From assembly GCF_029504575.1 (NCBI RefSeq), contig NZ_JAQFII010000001.1, positions 5,215,001 to 5,279,000 on the forward strand: DNA of 64,000 nucleotides. The letters are read 5' to 3'. Positions 23,088-31,660 of this stretch are shown one piece after another. A program made the position numbers and the translations under genes. The stretch comes from Streptomyces sp. SPB162. Lineage in GTDB: Bacteria; Actinomycetota; Actinomycetes; Streptomycetales; Streptomycetaceae. The notes under the pieces were generated by a model. That model was not told the origin of the DNA and made no database searches. It worked only from the letters and a program-made list of their open reading frames with translations. The first letter of the stretch is position 1; every line of letters begins with the position of its first letter.

Positions 23088-24508
23088 CGCCGACCGCATC
23101 CGGCGGCGTCTCGGATGCCCTGCTCCGGGAACTCGGCAGGACGCACGGCGGACCCGACGCGCTGGCCGTCCTCATCGCCGGCCAGCACACGCTGCGGCTG
23201 CTCCAGCTCCGTGCGCTGTCCGACGCGGTCGCGGAGGGAGCCGCTCCCGCGGCAGTACCGTTCCGTCGGCACTGGAGGCTGCTGGAGGCCGCGGACCGGG
23301 CCGACCGGGACGCCACCCGGCGCGTGCTCTTCTACCCCCTGGTCGGCCCCTGGGTCCTGCGCTGCCTGCGCGGCATGGGCACCGACGGCGAAGCGCCGGA
23401 GCTCTCCGCCGATCTGTCCCACCTCGGTGCCCTCGCGGCAGCCGCAGCGGTGCGCGCGGGGCTGCGCGGAACCCTGCGGCTCGCTCACCGCGACGGCCTG
23501 GTCGCCCTGCCCACGCTGGGCGCGTTGGACATGTCCTGCGAACGGGCCGGCCGGGCGCCCGGATCGGTCGAACTCCGTTTCGCCGAAAGCCTGTTGATTG
23601 TCACCCCGCCGAACGGCGCACCGGTCGTGATCCGCCGGCGCCCCGACGGAACCTGGCGATCGGAGGACACCCGCTGGCGTTCGCTGCGGGTGCTCACCGG
23701 TGGTCCACGACAGGTCCTGCTCGACGATCTCGATCCCTTCAGGACGGCGGACAGCGGTCTGGAGCGGCACGGGCTGCGTCCGGGCGACCGGCCCTCGGCC
23801 GGCGAACTCGAGCAGTGGCGGTACGCCTGGCACGGCACCCTGCCGCTGATCCAACTCGGTGGCGAGTCGCGGATCGCGGAGGTGGAGGGGCTGCTCGAGT
23901 GTCTGGTGCCCTTGGCCGCGCCGCCGGGCGCCGCACCGCACGGCGGCAGCGCGGCGCACTGCAGCGGCACTCGGCGGGAGGCGTTCGGCGCGGTGCTCAG
24001 CAGCACCCCGCGCACTCCCGGCTTTCTCGCCGCGACCCTCGTCCACGAGCTGCAGCATGCCAAGCTCAGCGCCCTCTCCGACCTCGTCCCGCTGCACACG
24101 GCGGGCCCTCAGCACCGGTACTGGGCACCCTGGCGGGCCGATCCCCGGCCCTTCGACGGGCTGCTGCAGGGCGCGTACTCCCACCTGGCGCTCGCCGAGT
24201 ACTGGCAGCTGTTCGCCCTCGTCGCCAAGGACGCGGGGGAACGCGACAAGGCATGGGCCGAGCACTCCCGCTGCCGTGAACAGGTCGGGGCGGCGCTGCC
24301 CGCCCTGGCCGGATCGCAGAGCCTCACCCGCGAGGGAAGGGTGTTCGTCGACGCCATGGTCCGACAGCTCACCCGATTGAAGGATCATCCGCCGCCCCAA
24401 GGGCACTTGGCCCGTGCGAGCGCCTATGTGGAGACCGCTCGCAGGATGTGGCGGAGGCACACGTCGGGAGGGGAACCACCGGTGTATGTTCCCAGCAGAG
24501 GCAACTAA
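23084..24508 (+). CDS. HExxH-domain protein, putative peptide beta-hydroxylase of the Fxs pathway
   Basis: A 474-residue protein without signal peptide or membrane helix. The only strong motif is HELQH at residues 321-325 inside LVHELQHAKLSAL, followed by a conserved acidic/His block (GAYSHLALAEYWQLF) that can supply the third metal ligand. This domain type accompanies FxsB, either fused or separate. Recent work describes it as a 2-oxoglutarate and iron-dependent peptide beta-hydroxylase rather than a zinc protease. The start ATG 23084 overlaps the fxsB stop. I infer that it modifies the FxsA core after or with the cyclophane step. Confidence 0.82.
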   Translation: MTPTASGGVSDALLRELGRTHGGPDALAVLIAGQHTLRLLQLRALSDAVAEGAAPAAVPFRRHWRLLEAADRADRDATRRVLFYPLVGPWVLRCLRGMGTDGEAPELSADLSHLGALAAAAAVRAGLRGTLRLAHRDGLVALPTLGALDMSCERAGRAPGSVELRFAESLLIVTPPNGAPVVIRRRPDGTWRSEDTRWRSLRVLTGGPRQVLLDDLDPFRTADSGLERHGLRPGDRPSAGELEQWRYAWHGTLPLIQLGGESRIAEVEGLLECLVPLAAPPGAAPHGGSAAHCSGTRREAFGAVLSSTPRTPGFLAATLVHELQHAKLSALSDLVPLHTAGPQHRYWAPWRADPRPFDGLLQGAYSHLALAEYWQLFALVAKDAGERDKAWAEHSRCREQVGAALPALAGSQSLTREGRVFVDAMVRQLTRLKDHPPPQGHLARASAYVETARRMWRRHTSGGEPPVYVPSRGN

Positions 24509-24557
24509 CGGCCCGTCAAGGTCGTACGTTCGTTCGCATCACGAGGGAGACGGTCGC

Positions 24558-27554
24558 ATGGCCGTAGTGCGGAAGTCGACGGCAGTGGCCGAGAGGCAGC
24601 CCGTCACCATCAGTTTCGCGGGATTCAACCGGGCCTGGGCCGCGTGGATCGGCGACCGTCTCGAACGCCAGGGGCACCGGGTCTCGTTCGCGCGCTTCGA
24701 CCCGCCTCCGGGCACCACGATCGAGCAGGCGCTGGAAGACCTGATGCTCGCCGAGGGACGCATCCTCATCATCCTCAGCGACTGGTACTTCCAGCTGGGT
24801 CCGCGCACCCACGAGGAGTGGAACAAGGCCCTGCGGACCGTGGTCGCGACCAACTCGGACCGGTTCGCCGCGGTCTCGGTCACCAACGCGTCGCTGCCCA
24901 CCGCGACCGCCGCCCTCAGCGCCTCCTCGCTGTGGGGCATCGGCGCGCACGAGGCCGAACGCCGTCTGCTGGCCCGGCTCGGCACCGCCGACACCGCGCC
25001 GGCGGAGGACGCACCGGGCCGCGCGGGCCCGCGCTTCCCCTACGACCAGCCCCGCGTGTGGGGCGGTGTACCGCGCCGCAACATCCGCTTCACCGGCCGC
25101 GAGAACCTGCTCGGTGACATCTACCACCGGCTGCAGCAGGCGGAGCAGGGTGCCGCCATCGTCACACTGCTCGGCATGTCCGGCGTCGGCAAGACCCAGA
25201 TCGCCGCCGAGTACGTCTACCGCTTCGGCTCCGAGTACGACGCCGTCTGGTGGGTCCCCGCGGACCAGCGCGGTACCCTGCGCCAGCGGCTGGCCGAACT
25301 CGCCCCGGCCCTCGGCCTCACCACCGGGCCGGAGTACGGCGAGCGGCTGCGCGCCGTGCTCGACGCGCTGCGCCGGGGCACCCCGTACTCGCGCTGGCTG
25401 CTCGTCCTGGACGGCGCCGACCAGGTCGGGGACATCGCGGACCTGCTGCCCAGTGGTCCCGGCCACGTCCTGATCACCTCGCAGAACCGGGCCTGGGGCG
25501 AGCACAACACCGCCCTGATGGAGATCCCGGTCTACACCCGCGAGGAGAGCGTCGCCTTCGTCCGCCGCCGGGCCGTCCGCCTCGACGTGAGCGACGCCGG
25601 CCGGCTCGCGGAGGCGCTGGAGGACCTGCCGCTGCTGCTCGACCAGACCGCGGGCTGGCTCAGCGACTCGACGATGTCCGTCGACGAGTACATCGGGTTG
25701 CTGACCAGGGGAGCCACCGCCGAGGCAGGTCTCAAGGTGGCCGCCGACTTCCCGATGACCTTCCAGACCGCCTGGTCGATACTGCTCAACCAGCTGCGTG
25801 ACACCGAACCGGCGTCGATCGAACTGCTGCGGCTCTGCGTCTTCTTCGCACCCGGGCCGATCCCCGTCCGGCTGCTGCGCGAGCTGCCCCTGCGCGACCT
25901 GCCGGAACAGCTCGTCGGGCTGATGAACGACCCGCTGCGCTGGAACGACGCCACCGCCAAGCTCGTCCAGTACTCGGTGGTCCGCCGTGAGTCCCACGAC
26001 GTGGGCGGCGACGAGCCGGGCGGCGGCTCCGACATCCTGCACATGCACCGGATGGTCCACCAGACCGTGCGCGACGGCATGCCGGAGGCCGACCGGCGCG
26101 AGTACGCGGGCGTCGTGCGCCGGGCGCTGGCCGCCGCCGACCCCGGCCGCCCCACCGACACCCGGCTGTGGCCGCGCTACGCCGAGCTGACGCCGCACCT
26201 CAAGGCGGCCGGGGTGCTGGAGAGCAGCAACCCCGAGGTCCAGCAGCTGGTGCTCAACTCGCTGCGCTACATGTACCTCTCCGGCGAGTACAAGTCCGGG
26301 CTGAAGCTGGCTCAACGCGGCTTCGCCGCCTGGAAGGAACTGCTCGGCGAGGTCCATCCCCGGATCTGGGACATGACCTACCACTACGCCAATCTGCTCC
26401 ATGCGACCGGTGACTACGCGCTGGCCGAGTCGATCTCGCGGATCGCGGTGGATCATCTGCGCGAGGAGCGCGGCCAGCAGGACCTCGACCTGCTGCGCGC
26501 CGCGACCGGCCTGGCCGCCTCGCTGCGCGGCCTGGCCCGGTACGACGAGGCGTACGAAGTCTCCCGGCTGGTGCTGGACGGCTACCTGGAACTCGTCGGC
26601 GACCGCGACTCCCGCACGCTCGGCGCCCGCAACAACCTGGCGGTCTCGCTGCGCCTGCTCGGTCGCTACGGGGAGGCGTTCGAGTTCGACCGGCAGACCC
26701 TCGACACCCGCCGGGACGCCCTGCGTTCGCGCCACAACTGGACGCTTTCCTCGGAGATCAACTACGCGTGGGACCTACGGCTGCTCGGCCGGTACGACGA
26801 GGCCGTCTCCGTGCAGGAACGCAGTGTCCGTACCCATCGCGATGTCATGGGCCCGGACAATCCCCAGACGCTGCGCGCCGAGCACAATCTCGCCATGAGC
26901 CAGTACCGGGCAGGAGACCGCCGCGCCCAGGCGGTACTGGCCCGGCTGCTGGAGCGGGTGGAGCGGGTACTCGGCGAAAGGGAGCCGCTGACGCTGATGG
27001 TGGCCGCCGGCTACGCCTGCGTGGCACGCGAACACGGCGACCTGGACCGGGCGCGGGCCATCGGCGAGGCCGTCACCCAGCGTTACCGCGCCACGCTCGG
27101 CGCCGCCCATCCGTACGTGTTGGGGACCCTCGGCAACAACGGGCTGGTGCTGCGGGCGGCCGGCGAACGCGAGCAGTCGCGGGAGCTGGTCGAGGAGGCG
27201 CTCGCGGGCATGATCGAGGCCGTCGGCCCCGATCATCCCTGGACCCTGGGCTGCTCGCTGAACGCCACGGCGACCCGGAACTTCTCCGGCGACCCCGAGG
27301 CGGCCATGGAGCTCAGCCGCGACACCGCGGCCCGTGCCACGGCCTCGCTCGGGGCCGAGCACCCGCTGACGCTCTCCGCCCGGGTCGCGCTCGCCGCGGA
27401 CCTGCGGGGGCTGCGCAAGATCCAGGAGGCGGGGAAGGTCGAGGAGGAGGCCATCTCGATGCTCGTCACCACGCTGGGCGCCCAGCACGTCCACACCGTC
27501 TCGGCCCGCTCGCGCACCCGCCCCTTCTGGGACTTCGAGCCCCAGGTCAACTGA
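24558..27554 (+). CDS. TIR-like / NB-ARC / TPR protein of the FxSxx-COOH system (FxsT type)
   Basis: A 998-residue STAND protein. Residues about 15-150 are TIR-like (VTISFAGFNRAWAAWIGDRL, LIILSDWYFQ). The NB-ARC ATPase has P-loop GMSGVGKT (206-213), Walker B WLLVLDGAD (about 279-287), and a PLLLDQTAGWLS region. The rest (about 560-960) is a series of tetratricopeptide repeats with alternating helices and repeats of the type H-P-x-T-L. Start ATG 24558 has AGGGAGA eight bases upstream; it lies 49 bp after the HExxH gene. The architecture matches the tetratricopeptide protein of FxSxx-COOH systems and resembles STAND defence and signalling NTPases. A role as sensor of the modified peptide is inference. 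Confidence 0.88.
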   Translation: MAVVRKSTAVAERQPVTISFAGFNRAWAAWIGDRLERQGHRVSFARFDPPPGTTIEQALEDLMLAEGRILIILSDWYFQLGPRTHEEWNKALRTVVATNSDRFAAVSVTNASLPTATAALSASSLWGIGAHEAERRLLARLGTADTAPAEDAPGRAGPRFPYDQPRVWGGVPRRNIRFTGRENLLGDIYHRLQQAEQGAAIVTLLGMSGVGKTQIAAEYVYRFGSEYDAVWWVPADQRGTLRQRLAELAPALGLTTGPEYGERLRAVLDALRRGTPYSRWLLVLDGADQVGDIADLLPSGPGHVLITSQNRAWGEHNTALMEIPVYTREESVAFVRRRAVRLDVSDAGRLAEALEDLPLLLDQTAGWLSDSTMSVDEYIGLLTRGATAEAGLKVAADFPMTFQTAWSILLNQLRDTEPASIELLRLCVFFAPGPIPVRLLRELPLRDLPEQLVGLMNDPLRWNDATAKLVQYSVVRRESHDVGGDEPGGGSDILHMHRMVHQTVRDGMPEADRREYAGVVRRALAAADPGRPTDTRLWPRYAELTPHLKAAGVLESSNPEVQQLVLNSLRYMYLSGEYKSGLKLAQRGFAAWKELLGEVHPRIWDMTYHYANLLHATGDYALAESISRIAVDHLREERGQQDLDLLRAATGLAASLRGLARYDEAYEVSRLVLDGYLELVGDRDSRTLGARNNLAVSLRLLGRYGEAFEFDRQTLDTRRDALRSRHNWTLSSEINYAWDLRLLGRYDEAVSVQERSVRTHRDVMGPDNPQTLRAEHNLAMSQYRAGDRRAQAVLARLLERVERVLGEREPLTLMVAAGYACVAREHGDLDRARAIGEAVTQRYRATLGAAHPYVLGTLGNNGLVLRAAGEREQSRELVEEALAGMIEAVGPDHPWTLGCSLNATATRNFSGDPEAAMELSRDTAARATASLGAEHPLTLSARVALAADLRGLRKIQEAGKVEEEAISMLVTTLGAQHVHTVSARSRTRPFWDFEPQVN

Positions 27555-27566
27555 GCAGTACGACGA

Positions 27567-27608
27567 GGGCCGGGCCCGCCACCTGAACTCAGGTGGCGGG
27601 CCCGGCCC
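27567..27608. terminator. Bidirectional terminator hairpin
   Basis: A near-perfect inverted repeat about 20 bases per arm (27567-27586 and 27589-27608) between the convergent ends of the TIR/NB-ARC gene and kgd. Confidence 0.9.
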
Positions 27609-27626
27609 TTGCGCGGGTTACCCGGG

Positions 27627-30600
27627 TCAGATCGTGAAGACCTCGTTGACCAGGGCCTCCTGCTCGGCCTGGTGGCGCTTGGCGGAGCCGACGGCCGGCG
27701 ACGAGGACGACGGGCGGGACACCCGGCGCAGTCGGTCGGCGTTGTCGGGAGCGGCGCCCAGCACCAGGTCCAGGTGGTCGATCAGGTTCAGGGCGATGAA
27801 CGGCCACGCACCCTGGTTGGCCGGCTCGTCCTGCGCCCACACGTACTTCTGGGCGCCGGTGTACTTCGCCAGCTCGGTCTGGATCTCCTTGCCGGGGAGC
27901 GGGTAGAGCCGCTCGATCCGGACGATGGCGACCTCGTTCGCGCCCTTGGCCTCACGTGCCGCGATCAGGTCGTAGTAGACCTTGCCGGAGCAGAAGACCA
28001 CCTTGCGGACGGCGGACGGGCTGACCGTCGTGTCACCGATGACCGGCTGGAACCCGCCCGAGGTGAAGTCCTCGGACCGGGAGTTCGCGGCCTTCAGGCG
28101 CAGCATCGACTTCGGGGTGAAGACGATGAGCGGCTTGTGGTGCGGGTTGTGGACCTGCCAGCGCAGCAGGTGGAAGTAGTTCGCCGGCGTGGTGGGGCTG
28201 GCGACCGTCATGTTGTTCTGCGCGCACATCGCGAGGAAGCGCTCGATGCGGGCCGAGGAGTGGTCCGGGCCCTGGCCCTCGTAGCCGTGCGGCAGCAGCA
28301 GGGTGACGCCGGACGTCTGGCCCCACTTCTGCTCGGCGGAGGAGATGAACTCGTCGACGACGGTCTGCGCGCCGTTGACGAAGTCACCGAACTGCGCCTC
28401 CCACATCACCAGCGCCTCGGGCCGGGCCAGCGAGTAGCCGTACTCGAAGCCCATCGCCGCGTACTCGCTGAGCAGCGAGTCGTAGACGTTGTAACGGGCC
28501 TGGTCGTCCGAGAGGTAGAGCAGCGGGGTGTAGTCCTCGCCGGTCTCCCGGTCGACCAGCACGGCGTGCCGCTGGCCGAACGTGCCACGGCGGGAGTCCT
28601 GGCCGGCGAGCCGGACCGGGGTGCCCTCCATGAGCAGCGAGCCGACGGCGAGGGTCTCGCCCATCGCCCAGTCGATCGTGCCGTCCTCGACGCTGGCCGC
28701 GCGGCGCTGCAACTGCGGCAGCAGGCGCGGGTGGACGGTGATCCGGTCCGGGATGTTGGTCTGGGCGGCGGCGATCCGCTTGATGGTCTCCTGGCTGATC
28801 GCCGTGTCCAGCTTGACCGGGAACTCCTGCGTCGGCACCGGCATCTCGCTGGCGGCGGGCGTGGAGGCGGCCTCGCGGACCTCGGTGAAGACCTTCTCCA
28901 GCTGACCCTGGTAATCCTGCAGGGCCTGCTCGGCCTCTTCCAGGGTGATGTCGCCCCGGCCGATGAGGGACTCGGTGTAGAGCTTGCGCACCGAGCGCTT
29001 CTTGTCGATGAGGTCGTACATCAGGGGCTGCGTGAACGAGGGGTTGTCGGCCTCGTTGTGACCGCGGCGGCGGTAGCAGACCAGGTCGATCACGACGTCC
29101 TTGTTGAACGTCTGGCGGAACTCGAAGGCGAGCCGCGCGACACGGACCACGGCCTCCGGGTCGTCACCGTTCACGTGGAAGATCGGCGCCTCGATCATGC
29201 GGGCGACGTCGGTGCAGTACATCGACGAACGCGACGCGGCCGGGGCGGCGGTGAAGCCGACCTGGTTGTTGATCACGATGTGCACGGTGCCGCCGGTGCG
29301 GTAGCCGCGCAGCTGCGACATGTTCAGCGTCTCCGCGACGACGCCCTGGCCGGCGAAGGCCGCGTCGCCGTGCAGCGCGACCGGCATGACCGTGAAGTCG
29401 GTGCCCGCCTTGTTGATGATGTCCTGCTTGGCGCGCGCGATGCCCTCGACGATCGGGTCGACGGCTTCCAGGTGCGAGGGGTTCGCCGCCAGCGAGACGG
29501 TGATCTGCTCGCCGTCCAGACCGGTGAAGGTGCCCTCGGCGCCCAGGTGGTACTTGACGTCGCCGGAGCCGTGCATCGACTTCGGGTCGAGGTTGCCCTC
29601 GAACTCGCGGAAGATCTGCGCGTACGACTTGCCGACGATGTTGGCCAGCACATTGAGCCGGCCGCGGTGGGCCATGCCGATGACGACCTCGTCGAGCCGC
29701 GCCTCGGCGGCCGCGTCGATGACGGCGTCGAGCAGCGGGATGACGGACTCGCCGCCCTCCAGCGAGAACCGCTTCTGGCCGACGTACTTGGTCTGCAGGA
29801 AGGTCTCGAACGCTTCCGCCGCGTTCAGCCGGCGCAGGATCCGCAGCTGCTCGTCGCGCTCCGGCTTGGTGTGCGACCGCTCGACGCGGTCCTGGATCCA
29901 CCGGCGCTGCTTCGGGTCCTGAATGTGCATGAACTCGACGCCGACGGTGCGGCAGTACGAGTCGCGCAGCACACCGAGGATGTCGCGGAGCTTCATCAGC
30001 GACTTGCCGGCGAAGCCACCGACCGCGAACTCGCGCTCCAGGTCCCACAGGGTGAGGCCGTGCTCGAGGACGTCCAGGTCGGGGTGCTTGCGCTGGCGGT
30101 ACTCCAGCGGGTCGGTGTCGGCCATGACGTGGCCGCGGACCCGGTAGGAGTGGATCAGCTCGAAGACCCGCGCGGCCTTGGTGACGTCGTCGTCGTGCGC
30201 GGTGTCGATGTCGGTCCGCCAGCGGACCGGCTCGTACGGGATCCGCAGCGACTCGAAGATGTCGTCGAAGAAGCCGTTCTCGCCGAGCAGCAGCAGGCTC
30301 ATCTGCCGCAGGAACTCGCCGGACGCCGCACCCTGGATGACCCGGTGGTCGTAGGTACTGGTCAGCGTCATGACCTTGGAGATGCCCAGCTTGTTCAGGG
30401 TGTCCTGCGACGTGCCCTGGAACTCCGCGGGGTAGTCCATCGCACCGACGCCGAGGATCAGGCCCTGACCGGGCATCAGGCGCGGCACGGAGTGCACGGT
30501 GCCGATGCCGCCGGGGTTGGTCAGCGACGCGGTGACGCCGGTGAAGTCGTCCATCGTCAGCTTGTTCGCGCGGGCGCGGCGGACGATGTCCTCGTACGCC

Positions 30601-31430
30601 TGCCAGAACTCGAAGAAGTTGAGCGTCTCGGCCTTCTTGATGGCCGCGACGACCAGTTGGCGGTCACCGTTCGGCTTCACCAGGTCGATGGCCAGGCCCA
30701 GGTTGACGTGGGCCGGCTTGACCAGGGTCGGCTTGCCGTCCTTCTCCGTGAAGGAGTGGTTCATCGACGGCATGGCCTTGAGGGCCTGCACCATCGCGTA
30801 CCCGATGAGGTGCGTGAAGGAGACCTTCCCGCCCCGGGCGCGCTTGAGGTGGTTGTTGATGACGATGCGGTTGTCGAACAGCAGCTTCACGGGGACCGCG
30901 CGGACGCTGGTCGCCGTGGGCAGTTCGAGGCTCGCGTTCATGTTCTTCGCGACGGCGGCCGACGGGCCGCGCAGCGTGACGTACTCCGGTCCGTCCGCGG
31001 GCGCGGCCGGTTCCGCGGCCTTGGCCGGTGCGGCCTTCGCGGGAGCCGCCGTCTTCGCGGCAGCGGCGGCCGGCTTGGCCGGGGCCGGAGCCGGGGTGGC
31101 GGCCGCGGGCTTGGCTGCCGCGGCGGCCGGCGCCGGAGCGGCGGCCTTCGCGGCGGCCGGCGCGGCCTGTGGGGCAGGTACGGCAGCCGTGGCCTGCGCG
31201 GCCGGAGCCGGCGCGGCCGGGGCGGCCACGGACGAACCCGTGTCCGTCCCTGGCTTGTAGTCGGCGAAGAAGTCCCACCAGGCTCGGTCTACCGAGTTCG
31301 GGTCCTGGAGGTACTGCTGGTAGATCTCATCGACGAGCCACTCGTTGGGGCCGAAGCCCGCGGCAGGGCTCTTGCCCTGCCCGGTGGCGTCGATCGAGGT
31401 AGTCGAGCTATTGGGGGACTGTGGCGACAC
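27627..31430 (-). CDS. kgd: Multifunctional 2-oxoglutarate metabolism enzyme (2-oxoglutarate dehydrogenase E1/decarboxylase)
   Basis: A 1267-residue actinobacterial E2-E1 fusion of the TCA cycle, which oxidises or decarboxylates 2-oxoglutarate. After the short docking segment NEWLVDEIYQQYLQDPNSVD there is an Ala/Pro-rich linker (about 75-170). The E2-like acyltransferase domain follows, without a lipoyl domain, and has HLIGYAMVQALKAMP and DHRVIQGAASGEFL. Then comes the thiamine-diphosphate E1 part: GMAHRGRLNVLANIVG, HGDAAFAGQGVV, RRRGHNEADNPSFTQP. The length is typical. GTG 31430 is preferred because homologs begin VSPQSPN and AGAGGG-type signal precedes it; GTG 31457 is open. Regulation by the FHA protein GarA is known in the family. 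Confidence 0.96.
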   Translation of the reverse strand: MSPQSPNSSTTSIDATGQGKSPAAGFGPNEWLVDEIYQQYLQDPNSVDRAWWDFFADYKPGTDTGSSVAAPAAPAPAAQATAAVPAPQAAPAAAKAAAPAPAAAAAKPAAATPAPAPAKPAAAAAKTAAPAKAAPAKAAEPAAPADGPEYVTLRGPSAAVAKNMNASLELPTATSVRAVPVKLLFDNRIVINNHLKRARGGKVSFTHLIGYAMVQALKAMPSMNHSFTEKDGKPTLVKPAHVNLGLAIDLVKPNGDRQLVVAAIKKAETLNFFEFWQAYEDIVRRARANKLTMDDFTGVTASLTNPGGIGTVHSVPRLMPGQGLILGVGAMDYPAEFQGTSQDTLNKLGISKVMTLTSTYDHRVIQGAASGEFLRQMSLLLLGENGFFDDIFESLRIPYEPVRWRTDIDTAHDDDVTKAARVFELIHSYRVRGHVMADTDPLEYRQRKHPDLDVLEHGLTLWDLEREFAVGGFAGKSLMKLRDILGVLRDSYCRTVGVEFMHIQDPKQRRWIQDRVERSHTKPERDEQLRILRRLNAAEAFETFLQTKYVGQKRFSLEGGESVIPLLDAVIDAAAEARLDEVVIGMAHRGRLNVLANIVGKSYAQIFREFEGNLDPKSMHGSGDVKYHLGAEGTFTGLDGEQITVSLAANPSHLEAVDPIVEGIARAKQDIINKAGTDFTVMPVALHGDAAFAGQGVVAETLNMSQLRGYRTGGTVHIVINNQVGFTAAPAASRSSMYCTDVARMIEAPIFHVNGDDPEAVVRVARLAFEFRQTFNKDVVIDLVCYRRRGHNEADNPSFTQPLMYDLIDKKRSVRKLYTESLIGRGDITLEEAEQALQDYQGQLEKVFTEVREAASTPAASEMPVPTQEFPVKLDTAISQETIKRIAAAQTNIPDRITVHPRLLPQLQRRAASVEDGTIDWAMGETLAVGSLLMEGTPVRLAGQDSRRGTFGQRHAVLVDRETGEDYTPLLYLSDDQARYNVYDSLLSEYAAMGFEYGYSLARPEALVMWEAQFGDFVNGAQTVVDEFISSAEQKWGQTSGVTLLLPHGYEGQGPDHSSARIERFLAMCAQNNMTVASPTTPANYFHLLRWQVHNPHHKPLIVFTPKSMLRLKAANSRSEDFTSGGFQPVIGDTTVSPSAVRKVVFCSGKVYYDLIAAREAKGANEVAIVRIERLYPLPGKEIQTELAKYTGAQKYVWAQDEPANQGAWPFIALNLIDHLDLVLGAAPDNADRLRRVSRPSSSSPAVGSAKRHQAEQEALVNEVFTI

Positions 31431-31660
31431 GGCGGCAACCGCCCTCTTCCGCTTCACAAGATGGTGGACAGCGGGAATAAAGGCTACGCCTACCTGGCCG
31501 TTCGGCGCAGGCCCGGGGGTCAGTCGTCGCGTAAGTCACACCGGAAGAGGGGTTTCGACGCTGTACGTGGCGGGAAATGGGGCCCTCTTGAGGGGTTGTG
31601 ACGGCAGTCCCCCGTACGAGTACGGCCCGCTGTCCGCCGCACCCGTATTGCCAGCCTATG

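Noticed and set aside
23084..24508. The HExxH protein as a zinc protease that cuts the FxsA leader
   Set aside because: The HExxH motif alone would fit a metalloprotease, but in FxsB-linked proteins this domain is described as a peptide hydroxylase type. I kept protease only as a less likely alternative.
27609..31601. A 1330-codon open frame antisense to kgd
   Set aside because: It mirrors the codon structure of kgd on the opposite strand. The protein is repetitive, rich in Arg, Val, Asp and His, and has no domain, while kgd on the minus strand is complete and well known.
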